Made by a program: the position numbers and the translations under genes. Below are positions 1-5,901 of a stretch of DNA of 6,310 nt, in pieces. The DNA comes from Pyrinomonadaceae bacterium (GTDB lineage: Bacteria; Acidobacteriota; Blastocatellia; Pyrinomonadales; Pyrinomonadaceae): the NCBI GenBank assembly GCA_018060305.1, contig JAGOWF010000164.1, positions 1 to 6,310 of the forward strand, read 5' to 3'. The notes beneath the pieces were generated by a model. That model did not search any database and was not told where the DNA came from. It saw only the letters and a list, made by a program, of their open reading frames with translations. Each line of letters opens with the position of its first letter. Within the stretch, counting starts at the first letter, position 1.

Positions 1-1
1 C

Positions 2-127
2 GTAGTGGTACTAGTGATCGGAGGGATCCAATTAATACTTTTAGGATCGATAGGAGAGTATATAGGACGTATTTATGACGAGGTAAAACAGCGGCCTAAT
101 TACGTTATTCGCGACATCGCAGATTGA
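2..127 (+). CDS. GT2 glycosyltransferase (DPM1/GtrB-like), C-terminal fragment cut by window start
   Basis: The frame starting at base 2 is open to a TGA at 125-127 and encodes the last 41 residues of a protein. They form a hydrophobic helix followed by GEYIGRIYDEVKQRP and NYVIRD. This is the typical ending of membrane-anchored family 2 glycosyltransferases of the polyprenyl-phosphate sugar synthase type: the second transmembrane helix, then a basic cytoplasmic tail with the Y-x-x-R-I-Y-D-E-x-K-x-R-P signature. The complete GT2 gene at 3187-4131 ends in the same way (RIYDEIKRRPRYLV), which supports the call within the window. The catalytic domain lies upstream and cannot be seen, so the sugar specificity is unknown. 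The next gene starts 17 bp downstream on the same strand, so the two are probably cotranscribed. Confidence 0.85.
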   Translation, partial: VVVLVIGGIQLILLGSIGEYIGRIYDEVKQRPNYVIRDIAD

Positions 128-133
128 TCTGAT

Positions 134-138
134 AAGGA
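134..138 (+). promoter_or_regulatory. Ribosome binding site of the membrane/NHL gene
   Basis: AAGGA lies 6 bases before the ATG at 145, in the 17-bp gap after the upstream GT2 stop. It supports this start codon. No promoter-like sequence is evident in the gap, in keeping with an operon. Confidence 0.6.
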
Positions 139-144
139 AAAATA

Positions 145-2448
145 ATGGACAAAGAGCAAGACTCGTCACCTGCGGGTAGCCGACTTAAACCCTTTAAGGA
201 ATGGGTCCGGGCCCATCGCGTTTTGCTTGCGATGACGGCCGGTTTGATCGCCTTGATGTGGCTGCCGTTCTATGGAAACTTGTTTCCGCCACTGGTGGAC
301 CTGCCTGAGCATCTGTTGGTGAGCAAGCTTCTGTGGGAAACGCTTGTCGGAACATCTACGCTCGACCTTCAGTTGACCTCGTTCCTCGGATATAAGCTGT
401 TCCCATATGTCTCGCTGTTGTTCATTGGGTTATTCAAACTTTTCGGGATATCACTCATTTATCTACCGAAAGCAATTTCGGTCGCCCTGATCGCTCTCTT
501 TTCGTCAATTGTTGCTGCGATCGGCGTTGCAGAGCTTGAGGATCGACAATGGCGCTCGGCCGGGATCGCGGCGTGTATCATTCTTCCTGCTGCAGTTGGT
601 ATGTATGTCGCCTGCTGGTTCATCGGTTTTGTGAACTATACACTTGGGATCACGTTCATCATTCCTGCTATCTACTTCACGGATAGATTCATAGTCGACG
701 CAAAGCTCCGCTCGGCAATCCTGATTTTTACCTGCTTGTTGTTGGCCTACCTGGCCCACCCATTCGTGCCCGTCTTTTGGCTGATGTGGTGCTTTGGCAG
801 GGGGCTTGCATCGCTAGTATTGTGGCGACTACCGAAGGAATGGATAAGATTACTTTTGCTCGGAGCAACCTTTGCACCCATCGCCATTTATCATATTGTG
901 GCGACGGCGGGCTCGCCGCTGGCCCCGGCGACCGATATCATGACGAAGGAATCGCCGTTCCTTCCTTTTTCCGAGTGGATGAAAAACAGGTTCTGGCCGC
1001 TCATCGACGGGATGTATCTAAAGGCTGACGACGTTGCGGACGGCTCTTTGTTTGCGATATTCGCGATCCTATTTATCCTTTTCGCGGTGTTCGTTTCGTT
1101 TTGGTTCAAACGGGGCGACAGTTCGAGAGGCCTCGTCTTGGCGGGTGTCTTTGCCACTATCACAGCATCGGTCGTAAATGAGAAGTTCATTCCTGTCCCG
1201 GCTGGCCATTGGCTGGCCTACGACTACAGATTTGCGTCGTCGATCTATGCTATTTGTCTCGTAACTGCAGCGATCGTGATCATTCGCCACCTGCCGGACA
1301 TGCTGGCCAACGCTCGGTTCAGGGTTGTTTGCGGCGCCCTCGCCTTCATTGCTCTCGTTGCTTCCTTGGGGCATCTCGTCGAGGTCCGTGCCGCCTATTC
1401 ACGATTCGATACGAGCGCTCGGCCGTATATGGCGAAGGTCCTAAATGGTGAATCACCTGCCGGACTCACGCTGCCGCACAGCCGCTGGCATCCGGATGGG
1501 ACGCTCATCAAGCTCTACGTCTGCATGGTTCAGCCCGACTGCAATCTACCCGGCACAACGTTCTATCACGGGTATTCCGGCGACCTCTACCCGGTAAAAT
1601 ATGGCTCGAAACGGCCGCAAACAACGGCTCAGTCAGACGTCGCCCCGATCGCGTCTAGGGGTACGCTCGCGAAGCCCCGCGGCATCGCGGCCGATAGCAC
1701 GGGCAACTACTACGTCGCCGATACGGGCAATGGTCGGGTACAGGCCTTTGATCCGGACGGGAAGTTTATCTCAGCGTTCGGTGAAGGACAGCTAAAAGAG
1801 CCGAACGGAATTGCAGTTGCTGCGAACGGCGACATTTATGTGACCGATGTCCAAGATAACAAGCTCTTTCGATTCGACCGCGACGGAAAATTTGTCAAGG
1901 ATTGGTCCGGGCCCGCTCCCGGGTTCTATGGTCCACGCGATGTGGCGACAGGGCCGGGACGCTCCCTGTTCATCATCGATCAGGGGAACGGGCGCATTGT
2001 TCGGTTCGATACGACCACCGAGAAATTCAGCGAATGGGGGAGTCTGGGCGATGGAGAAGGCCAGTTTCGTGAGGCGACGGGAATCGCGACGGCGGACGGG
2101 TTGGTACTCGTTGCGGATAATGGCAACGGCCGAATACAGGTTTTTGACGTTGAAGGCAACTTTATTCGCCGGTGGGACGTCCCCGATTGGCAGCGATTTG
2201 TGTGGCATTATCCCGACCTCGCCTATGATGAAAGTCGAAAGCTCCTTTACGTTACCAGCGGCACCACAAAGCAAGTCATGGCGTTCGACCTTAAGGGAAA
2301 TCGTTCTGACCCGGGGACCCTCGCCGGTCTATCCAGTCTCGCCAATCCGTCATCACTGACCATCGCTCTGGCGAACAAGCAGTCTCGCCTTCTCGTGCTG
2401 GATACGGGGAATTCAACAGTTACGCGGTTTCCATTATCGTCGAAATAG
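145..2448 (+). CDS. Polytopic membrane protein (GT-C-like) fused to a C-terminal six-repeat NHL beta-propeller
   Basis: The protein has 767 residues. After a short basic cytoplasmic N-terminus, residues about 26-415 hold roughly 11-12 hydrophobic segments. The first is followed by a loop with FPPLVDLPEHL (about 47-57), an acidic/histidine loop like that placed after TM1 in GT-C fold glycosyltransferases. A hydrophilic linker (about 420-505) carries two cysteines, C460 and C466, that could form a disulfide outside the cytoplasm. Residues about 506-767 form six NHL-type repeats of about 40-45 residues, the clearest being PRGIAADSTGNYYVADTGNG, PNGIAVAANGDIYVTD and ATGIATADGLVLVADNGNG, each followed by R(I/V)-x-x-F-D. 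Six repeats would close one propeller. Seen: the two-part architecture. Known: NHL propellers bind proteins, nucleic acids or glycans, or act as lyases. Inferred: transfer or handling of a lipid-linked sugar made by the GT2 encoded 17 bp upstream. No full catalytic signature is recognisable, so a transport or scaffold role is also possible. Confidence 0.85.
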   Translation: MDKEQDSSPAGSRLKPFKEWVRAHRVLLAMTAGLIALMWLPFYGNLFPPLVDLPEHLLVSKLLWETLVGTSTLDLQLTSFLGYKLFPYVSLLFIGLFKLFGISLIYLPKAISVALIALFSSIVAAIGVAELEDRQWRSAGIAACIILPAAVGMYVACWFIGFVNYTLGITFIIPAIYFTDRFIVDAKLRSAILIFTCLLLAYLAHPFVPVFWLMWCFGRGLASLVLWRLPKEWIRLLLLGATFAPIAIYHIVATAGSPLAPATDIMTKESPFLPFSEWMKNRFWPLIDGMYLKADDVADGSLFAIFAILFILFAVFVSFWFKRGDSSRGLVLAGVFATITASVVNEKFIPVPAGHWLAYDYRFASSIYAICLVTAAIVIIRHLPDMLANARFRVVCGALAFIALVASLGHLVEVRAAYSRFDTSARPYMAKVLNGESPAGLTLPHSRWHPDGTLIKLYVCMVQPDCNLPGTTFYHGYSGDLYPVKYGSKRPQTTAQSDVAPIASRGTLAKPRGIAADSTGNYYVADTGNGRVQAFDPDGKFISAFGEGQLKEPNGIAVAANGDIYVTDVQDNKLFRFDRDGKFVKDWSGPAPGFYGPRDVATGPGRSLFIIDQGNGRIVRFDTTTEKFSEWGSLGDGEGQFREATGIATADGLVLVADNGNGRIQVFDVEGNFIRRWDVPDWQRFVWHYPDLAYDESRKLLYVTSGTTKQVMAFDLKGNRSDPGTLAGLSSLANPSSLTIALANKQSRLLVLDTGNSTVTRFPLSSK
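1660..2442 (+). other. NHL beta-propeller domain (six repeats) of the membrane fusion protein
   Basis: The coding part of residues about 506-766 reads as six successive repeats. Their starts are near residues 508 (LAKPRGIAAD), 550 (LKEPNGIAVA), 591 (FYGPRDVATG), 638 (FREATGIATA), 681 (FVWHYPDLAY) and 730 (LANPSSLTIA). Repeats 1-4 keep the NHL core: P-x-G-I/V-A, then a hydrophobic strand ending in V-A/T-D, then GNGR-(I/V). Repeats 5 and 6 are more degenerate. Six repeats match the six-bladed closed propeller usual for this family. Because the domain follows the last membrane segment, it should sit on one face of the membrane, most likely the outer face. Confidence 0.85.
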
Positions 2449-2461
2449 GAAGGCTGGATCA

Positions 2462-3190
2462 TCAAGAAGCCTTACCGAAAGAGCGGCATCGGTCGAGCAT
2501 AGGCCCCCTGCACTCGTAGAATTGATAGAGCGATAGGCTTCGCGCGATCCCAAACAAACTGCCGCGGACATCCGCGAAGAAGTACCGCAACACGTCCTCG
2601 ATCTCTTCCGCCGTATTTACGTGCTCATGTCGCATCAGCACCTCGTAGTCGAGACCGTGCTTGCGTTTGAACTCTAGTCCTGTGGTCATTGTATAGCCGA
2701 GTTTCCAGAGGATCGTGCCTTCGCTGGGAATACCGCAGCGGAGTGCCCCACCCTCGTTTAGCAACAGGCCGCACCGGGCGATGACTGCGGGAAGGTCGCA
2801 GATGTGCTCAAATGTCGCTACTGAGATAATACGGTCGTACTTAGTTCCGTCAGGGATATCGGAAATATCAGAATACACTGAGTTTACACGGGCAAGATCG
2901 GGCGAGCCTTCGTATAATTCGCTGAACGGTTCGACGATGTCGTAGATGCCGGCGTGCTTTTCGTACTTTAGCTGATTGAGGGTTCCGGCACCGATCTCGA
3001 GCGTCGAACCCGTAAAATCCGGCCCCGCGTCGGCGGCGACCTTCTTATGCATCCAGCTCTCAAGCTTTTGCGCGAGGCCCGAGGCCGCAGAACCGCCATC
3101 ACGGTTTTCCTTGTATTGCGCGGCGTATATCTCCTGAAATTCAGGCGGCAGCGGCGGCCTTGTTTTGGGAAACTTCCCTAATATGTTCAT
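2462..3190 (-). CDS. Class I SAM-dependent methyltransferase, probably glycan-modifying
   Basis: The protein has 242 residues and no signal peptide or membrane segment, so it is probably cytosolic. The Rossmann methyltransferase motifs are in order: motif I LEIGAGTLNQL (64-74) for SAM binding, an acidic end of strand 2 at IVEPF (85-89), an acidic SDISDIPDG stretch (107-115), and motif IV-like YDRIISVATFEHI (118-130), followed by a helix with LLLNEGG (about 142-148). The C-terminal half (RHEHVNTAEEIEDVLRYFF and SLYQFYECRG) would be the acceptor-binding part. The ATG overlaps the TGA of the upstream GT2 gene in an ATGA arrangement (3187-3190), so translation is probably coupled. The neighbour suggests methylation of a sugar or a lipid-linked glycan, but the acceptor cannot be read from the sequence. 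It converges with the membrane/NHL gene, leaving only 13 bp between the two stops. Confidence 0.88.
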   Translation of the reverse strand: MNILGKFPKTRPPLPPEFQEIYAAQYKENRDGGSAASGLAQKLESWMHKKVAADAGPDFTGSTLEIGAGTLNQLKYEKHAGIYDIVEPFSELYEGSPDLARVNSVYSDISDIPDGTKYDRIISVATFEHICDLPAVIARCGLLLNEGGALRCGIPSEGTILWKLGYTMTTGLEFKRKHGLDYEVLMRHEHVNTAEEIEDVLRYFFADVRGSLFGIARSLSLYQFYECRGPMLDRCRSFGKAS

Positions 3191-4131
3191 TCCTTCGTAT
3201 CGATGGTTCGTGATACTAAATATCGGGGCCTGCGCTTGATCTCATCGTAAATTCGAGCGACGTATATTCCGATTATACCGAGGCTTATCATCAGCAAGCT
3301 CCCGATTATCAGCAGCAAAAGTATGACGGTCGCAAACCCGCTTACCGAATGGCCGGTTAACTGCAGAACGAGTGTATAAACACTAAAAACAAGGGAAAAG
3401 ATAAGAAATGCGATCCCCACAAACGTGACCAGCTGCAACGGTATCGACGAAAAACCCGAAATTCCATTGACCGCCAGCCGCAACTTCTTGAAAACCGACC
3501 AGTTCGATCTGCCGCCGGCGCGCGAGGCGACCTCGAAGGGGATCTGGACGCGATCAAAGCCTATCCACGCGGTCATGCCGCGGAAGAAGACATTTCGCTC
3601 GTCCATTTGGAGATAGGCCTCGACGGCCCGGCGGTTCAGGAGCTTAAAGTCTGACGCGCCGCGGATGTCGAAGCCGGAAAATCGGCTCCAGAGCGAGTAG
3701 AAAACGCCGGCGCCGAGTTTGCTAAAGAGCGACTCTTTGCCGCGATCGCTCTTGACTGCCTCGACGATGTCAACGCCTTTTTCGCGCCATGTCGTGAGCA
3801 TTTCTGGCAGCAGCGAGGGCGGATGCTGGCCGTCGGCGTCCATAACGATCACTCCGTCGCCTCGGGCCAAGTCGAGACCGGCGGTCAGTGCCAATTCCTT
3901 GCCAAAATTACGGCTCAGGCGGGCGGCGCGGAGCATCGGATGTTTCGAGGACTCGGCTTCTAACGCCGCCCACGTTTTGTCGGGTGAACCGTCATCGATA
4001 AGGACGAATTCGAACCGTTCGCCCAACTCTTCAAGCCGAGAGCGCACGTCCGCCAGCACCTCGCCGATGTGCGAGGCTTCGCCATAGACGGGCATTACGA
4101 CCGATATGAGTTCTCTCTGTGACGCTGCCAT
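3187..4131 (-). CDS. GT2 polyprenyl-phosphate glycosyltransferase (DPM1/GtrB/ArnC-like)
   Basis: The protein has 314 residues, the usual length for this family. The GT-A catalytic domain shows VVMPVYGE (11-18), VLIDDGSPDKT (43-53), RNFGKELALTAGLD (74-87) and the DXD metal/nucleotide motif in MDADGQHPP (97-105). NVFFRGMTAWIGF (180-192) and GGRSNW (206-211) are typical acceptor-side motifs of polyprenyl-phosphate sugar synthases. Two transmembrane helices follow (about 232-257 and 264-290), then the basic tail RIYDEIKRRPRYLV. Such enzymes transfer a sugar from a nucleotide donor to a polyprenyl phosphate on the cytoplasmic face of the membrane. The sugar cannot be inferred. The ATG at 4129-4131 has only a weak purine-rich site upstream (GAGC), but it fits the family N-terminus. 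It is the first gene of a two-gene unit with the methyltransferase. Confidence 0.93.
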   Translation of the reverse strand: MAASQRELISVVMPVYGEASHIGEVLADVRSRLEELGERFEFVLIDDGSPDKTWAALEAESSKHPMLRAARLSRNFGKELALTAGLDLARGDGVIVMDADGQHPPSLLPEMLTTWREKGVDIVEAVKSDRGKESLFSKLGAGVFYSLWSRFSGFDIRGASDFKLLNRRAVEAYLQMDERNVFFRGMTAWIGFDRVQIPFEVASRAGGRSNWSVFKKLRLAVNGISGFSSIPLQLVTFVGIAFLIFSLVFSVYTLVLQLTGHSVSGFATVILLLLIIGSLLMISLGIIGIYVARIYDEIKRRPRYLVSRTIDTKE

Positions 4132-4151
4132 TATTTGCTCGGACGGGCATC

Positions 4152-4180
4152 ATTCTATCGCACCCGTTGGAATTATTGAA
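4152..4180 (-). promoter_or_regulatory. Candidate sigma70-type promoter for the GT2-methyltransferase pair
   Basis: Read on the minus strand, TTCAAT (4175-4180) is followed after 17 bases by TAGAAT (4152-4157). The -10 matches the consensus at 5 of 6 positions and the -35 at 3 of 6. A transcript would start near 4145, giving a short leader of about 14 bases. The 84-bp gap (4132-4215) is the only space where this operon could have its own promoter. Readthrough from the AlbA_2 gene is the alternative, since I see no clear terminator in the gap. Confidence 0.35.
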
Positions 4181-4215
4181 TAGTTATGACATCCCGAACG
4201 CGACCCAACGCCGGC

Positions 4216-5505
4216 CTAGACCGCGTAGAGTTTTAGCTTAAATTCATCGTTGGCGATGTATATCTCGGGCTTGCGGCCTGAGAAACGAAGCGATTGTTTT
4301 AGCACCATCGGCAAGCCGCCGTGCGGGACGTTAATGCCGTATTCACGCCGTGTAAAGATCGCTGCCGTCTGCGGATTTAGCCGCTGGGTGATGCCGTAGC
4401 GTATCGCTCGCGACGCCGGCGGCGAGAATCCGTTGGTCCGTCGGGGATTGGCAAATTCGATTGCGTTGTCGTAAATGCTGATCCGCGTGCGGATGTCGCG
4501 CAATGCAAGGTCGCGGTGCATCAGGGCGTTGATGACCGCCTCAACCACTGAGTAGCGGTGATAGCGTCCGCGCGGCTTTGCGACCGAATCGCCGACGAGC
4601 GCGAGTTTGCGTTTCGGCGGATCCTTGTCGAGATCGACGTAGCGTTTTACGAACTCAATTAACGTCTCATACTGAGTCAATAGATTGCCTTTGACCTCGA
4701 CCGCCTCGATGAGCTGCGCGGAGCCATTCTCGCCCGAGAAGCGGGCCACGGTTACGTTGGAACGCGGCAGCAGTTCGGCCACTCGTTCGTTTTTTCCAAA
4801 GAGCAGCAACGCCGCAACGGTCGGGAAGAATTCATCGCCCTGGCCGACGGCGAGCATCAGGTCCTTTCGCAAAAAATCGCTTGTTGAATAAAGCGTCCTG
4901 TTCGGCGCCTCCGTATCAAAAGCGTTTGCAAACGACCACAACAGCGCGTCGTCAAAATCATCTTCCGTCGCCGTCTGGAGCGGGATATTCTCAAAGCCCA
5001 GCGGCCTCAGTTCGTCAAGCCACGACGACAGTTCCTCACGTGCGACTTCGCGCTTTTCCGCACCGAAACGCATATAGAATCGCCCGTCTCGCGTGCGATA
5101 TGGCCGCCGCCGGCCGTCCACGTCGAGTGCGACGATGCGCTTGCCGCTGTCAAAGGCGATCGTGTCGATCATCGGAACGAGCGGCGGCGTGACCTCGTCA
5201 CGACAGATGCGCGAGAGTTCCTGAACGACCCATTCCGGATTGCTGACGCCCTCGATCCTGAGCTGGTCGTTGACGCCAAAGATGATCGTTCCGCCGTCGG
5301 TATTTGCCAGCGCGACGATGCCCTGCGTAATGCGCTCGGGGTTTGAGAGCTTTACCTTTAGCTCGAGGTATGTGTCCTCGCCGCCGCGGATCAGCCGAAG
5401 CAGTTCGGTTCGCGTCGTCGATTGCAGTGGCTGGTTATGCAGGTATTCCTGAAAGGAATGGTCGCTTGCGGGCGGGCGTGTATGTCGAAATTTTCTTCTC
5501 GGCAT
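4216..5505 (-). CDS. AlbA_2 (Schlafen-fold) / HATPase_c_4 putative transcriptional regulator, COG2865 type
   Basis: The protein has 429 residues from the ATG at 5503-5505. The reading frame stays open to 5841, but the extra 112 residues look like translated intergenic DNA and cross the inverted-repeat element, so I take the internal ATG, which has a weak GAAAG site upstream. Residues about 29-150 form the AlbA_2 domain: GGEDTYLELK (41-50, with the conserved E48 and K50) and ALANTDGGTIIFGV (65-78). The C-terminal half carries the GHKL-like N-box EAVINALMHRD (322-332), then IRYGITQRLNP (about 368-378), where the family's domain continues. Known: AlbA_2 is the bacterial relative of the Schlafen core, and COG2865 proteins are annotated as DNA-binding regulators or helicase-like proteins. 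Inferred: nucleic-acid or ATP binding; no target is visible. Oddities: the usual RGxGI glycine motif near the end is only VPHGGLP, and there is no C-terminal winged helix, so ATP binding may be weakened. Confidence 0.87.
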   Translation of the reverse strand: MPRRKFRHTRPPASDHSFQEYLHNQPLQSTTRTELLRLIRGGEDTYLELKVKLSNPERITQGIVALANTDGGTIIFGVNDQLRIEGVSNPEWVVQELSRICRDEVTPPLVPMIDTIAFDSGKRIVALDVDGRRRPYRTRDGRFYMRFGAEKREVAREELSSWLDELRPLGFENIPLQTATEDDFDDALLWSFANAFDTEAPNRTLYSTSDFLRKDLMLAVGQGDEFFPTVAALLLFGKNERVAELLPRSNVTVARFSGENGSAQLIEAVEVKGNLLTQYETLIEFVKRYVDLDKDPPKRKLALVGDSVAKPRGRYHRYSVVEAVINALMHRDLALRDIRTRISIYDNAIEFANPRRTNGFSPPASRAIRYGITQRLNPQTAAIFTRREYGINVPHGGLPMVLKQSLRFSGRKPEIYIANDEFKLKLYAV

Positions 5506-5549
5506 ATCTTTCAGGTGCGGGCCGGATGTCAAGAATTTGTAACATCCCA

Positions 5550-5578
5550 ATTGAACCACCTCGGCGCGCGAATGTAAA
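5550..5578 (-). promoter_or_regulatory. Candidate promoter for the AlbA_2 gene
   Basis: On the minus strand TTTACA (5573-5578) and TTCAAT (5550-5555) are separated by 17 bases, placing transcription start about 40 bases before the proposed ATG at 5505. The -35 matches the consensus at 5 of 6 positions and the -10 at 4 of 6. A TTGACA also occurs on this strand at 5528-5533, but the only spacing-compatible -10 would overlap the start codon. Weak evidence, but the position agrees with the internal start. Confidence 0.3.
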
Positions 5579-5596
5579 CCCACATCCCGTCGGAAC

Positions 5597-5711
5597 GTGT
5601 CCGTAGCCCGACCGTGAGGGAGGGCGCCGCTCCGCGAGCACTTAGGTCTGTGTTCATCCAAACGCGACGATATCGCACCTGAGCCCTTACTCACGTGCGG
5701 GCTACTGACAC
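5597..5711. repeat. REPIN/BIME-like element: two inverted GTAG-hairpin (REP-like) units
   Basis: The 29-base ends, 5597-5625 and the reverse complement of 5683-5711, match at 24 of 29 positions. Both read GTGTC-n-GTAGCCCG at the outside. In each arm a GTAG tetranucleotide (5603-5606; complement 5702-5705) is followed by an imperfect hairpin: GCCC pairs with GGGC, then a 2+2 internal loop, a 2-bp stem and a GTGA loop. Two of the five differences are a compensatory change (C-G in the left arm, A-T in the right), so the hairpin itself seems conserved. The 57-bp centre has a weaker inner inverted pair, CTTAGGT (5641-5647) with ACCTGAG (5677-5683), and no coding potential. GTAG plus hairpin in inverted pairs is the known layout of REP sequences mobilised by RAYT (TnpA_REP) transposases. 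No such gene lies in the window, and no flanking target duplication is obvious. Confidence 0.75.
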
Positions 5712-5732
5712 GCCTGCTGTCCCGGGCGTGTC
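5707..5732. repeat. 8-bp perfect inverted repeat (hairpin) at the right edge of the REP-like element
   Basis: GACACGCC (5707-5714) and GGCGTGTC (5725-5732) are exact reverse complements around a 10-base loop. The left half shares its first bases with the right arm of the REP-like element. There is no following T tract in either direction, so it is not a typical intrinsic terminator. It could be an extension of the repeat element or a structural barrier between the divergent genes. Confidence 0.5.
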
Positions 5733-5804
5733 CCGCTGCGTTGTGGCACAGGTAAAGTGTTGTGTTCACTACATTTATCGTCAGTTTTCGCCTCTGTCCC
5801 GCCG

Positions 5805-5818
5805 TTTTTTGAAAAAAA
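5805..5818 (+). promoter_or_regulatory. A/T tracts just upstream of the -35 box (UP-element-like)
   Basis: A run of six T (5805-5810), one G and a run of seven A (5812-5818) lie directly upstream of TTGACA (5823-5828), in a region otherwise rich in G and C. This is where UP elements contact the RNA polymerase alpha subunits, so the tracts may strengthen the promoter. Position and composition are seen; the function is inferred. Confidence 0.4.
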
Positions 5819-5822
5819 GTTC

Positions 5823-5850
5823 TTGACAATCGGCGTTTCATATGTAATAT
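5823..5850 (+). promoter_or_regulatory. Strong sigma70-type promoter of the AAA_25 ATPase gene
   Basis: A perfect -35 TTGACA (5823-5828) is followed after 16 bases by TAATAT (5845-5850) as the -10. TATACT (5848-5853) is an alternative -10 with 19-base spacing. Transcription would start near 5857, about 45 bases before the ATG at 5902. A/T tracts precede the -35, and inverted repeats lie over and after the promoter, suggesting both strength and control. Confidence 0.75.
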
Positions 5851-5858
5851 ACTGTATC

Positions 5859-5876
5859 ACAATGATATTTCATTGT
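5859..5876 (+). promoter_or_regulatory. Inverted repeat at the predicted 5' end of the ATPase mRNA
   Basis: ACAATGA (5859-5865) and TCATTGT (5870-5876) are exact reverse complements around the loop TATT. With transcription starting near 5857 this would be a 5'-terminal RNA stem-loop, or as DNA an operator just after the -10. It shares ATTGT with the right arm of the larger inverted repeat, so the two pairings exclude each other if formed as single-strand structures. Confidence 0.45.
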
Positions 5877-5890
5877 CAAGACTTTTGTTC

Positions 5891-5895
5891 AGGAG
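5891..5895 (+). promoter_or_regulatory. Ribosome binding site of the AAA_25 ATPase gene
   Basis: AGGAG followed by purines, 6 bases before the ATG at 5902. This is a near-ideal Shine-Dalgarno site and fixes the start, although the N-terminal 30 residues are low in recognisable features. Confidence 0.75.
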
Positions 5896-5901
5896 AGAGA
5901 T

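Larger units (their letters stand above)
5821..5881. promoter_or_regulatory. Possible paired operator: 10-bp inverted repeat flanking the ATPase promoter
   Basis: TCTTGACAAT (5821-5830), which contains the -35 box, has an exact reverse complement ATTGTCAAGA at 5872-5881. The two arms start 51 bp apart, close to five helical turns, and enclose the whole spacer, -10 and start site. A dimeric repressor bound at both, or an autoregulatory protein, would shut the promoter. The symmetry is seen; that it binds a protein is inferred. Confidence 0.45.

Noticed and set aside
1792..2359. Long open frames on both strands inside the NHL part of the membrane protein
   Set aside because: They lie entirely inside a gene with clear repeats and encode compositionally odd, arginine/serine-rich or featureless products; antisense and shifted frames of a GC-rich gene explain them.
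2450..2473. Terminator between the convergent genes: AAGGCT and AGCCTT, 6-bp stem with a 12-base loop
   Set aside because: The stem is short, the loop is long and no T tract follows on either strand, so it does not support an intrinsic terminator.
5597..5732. CRISPR array or transposon ends
   Set aside because: There are only two repeat copies, inverted and not direct, 57 bp apart, with no spacers, no transposase frame and no visible target duplication. A REP-type element fits better.
5506..5841. N-terminal extension of the AlbA_2 gene to an ATG at 5841 (541-residue protein)
   Set aside because: The extra 112 residues have no family similarity, run through both arms of the inverted-repeat element, and the far ATG would overlap the promoter of the divergent ATPase. 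The ATG at 5505 fits the family length.
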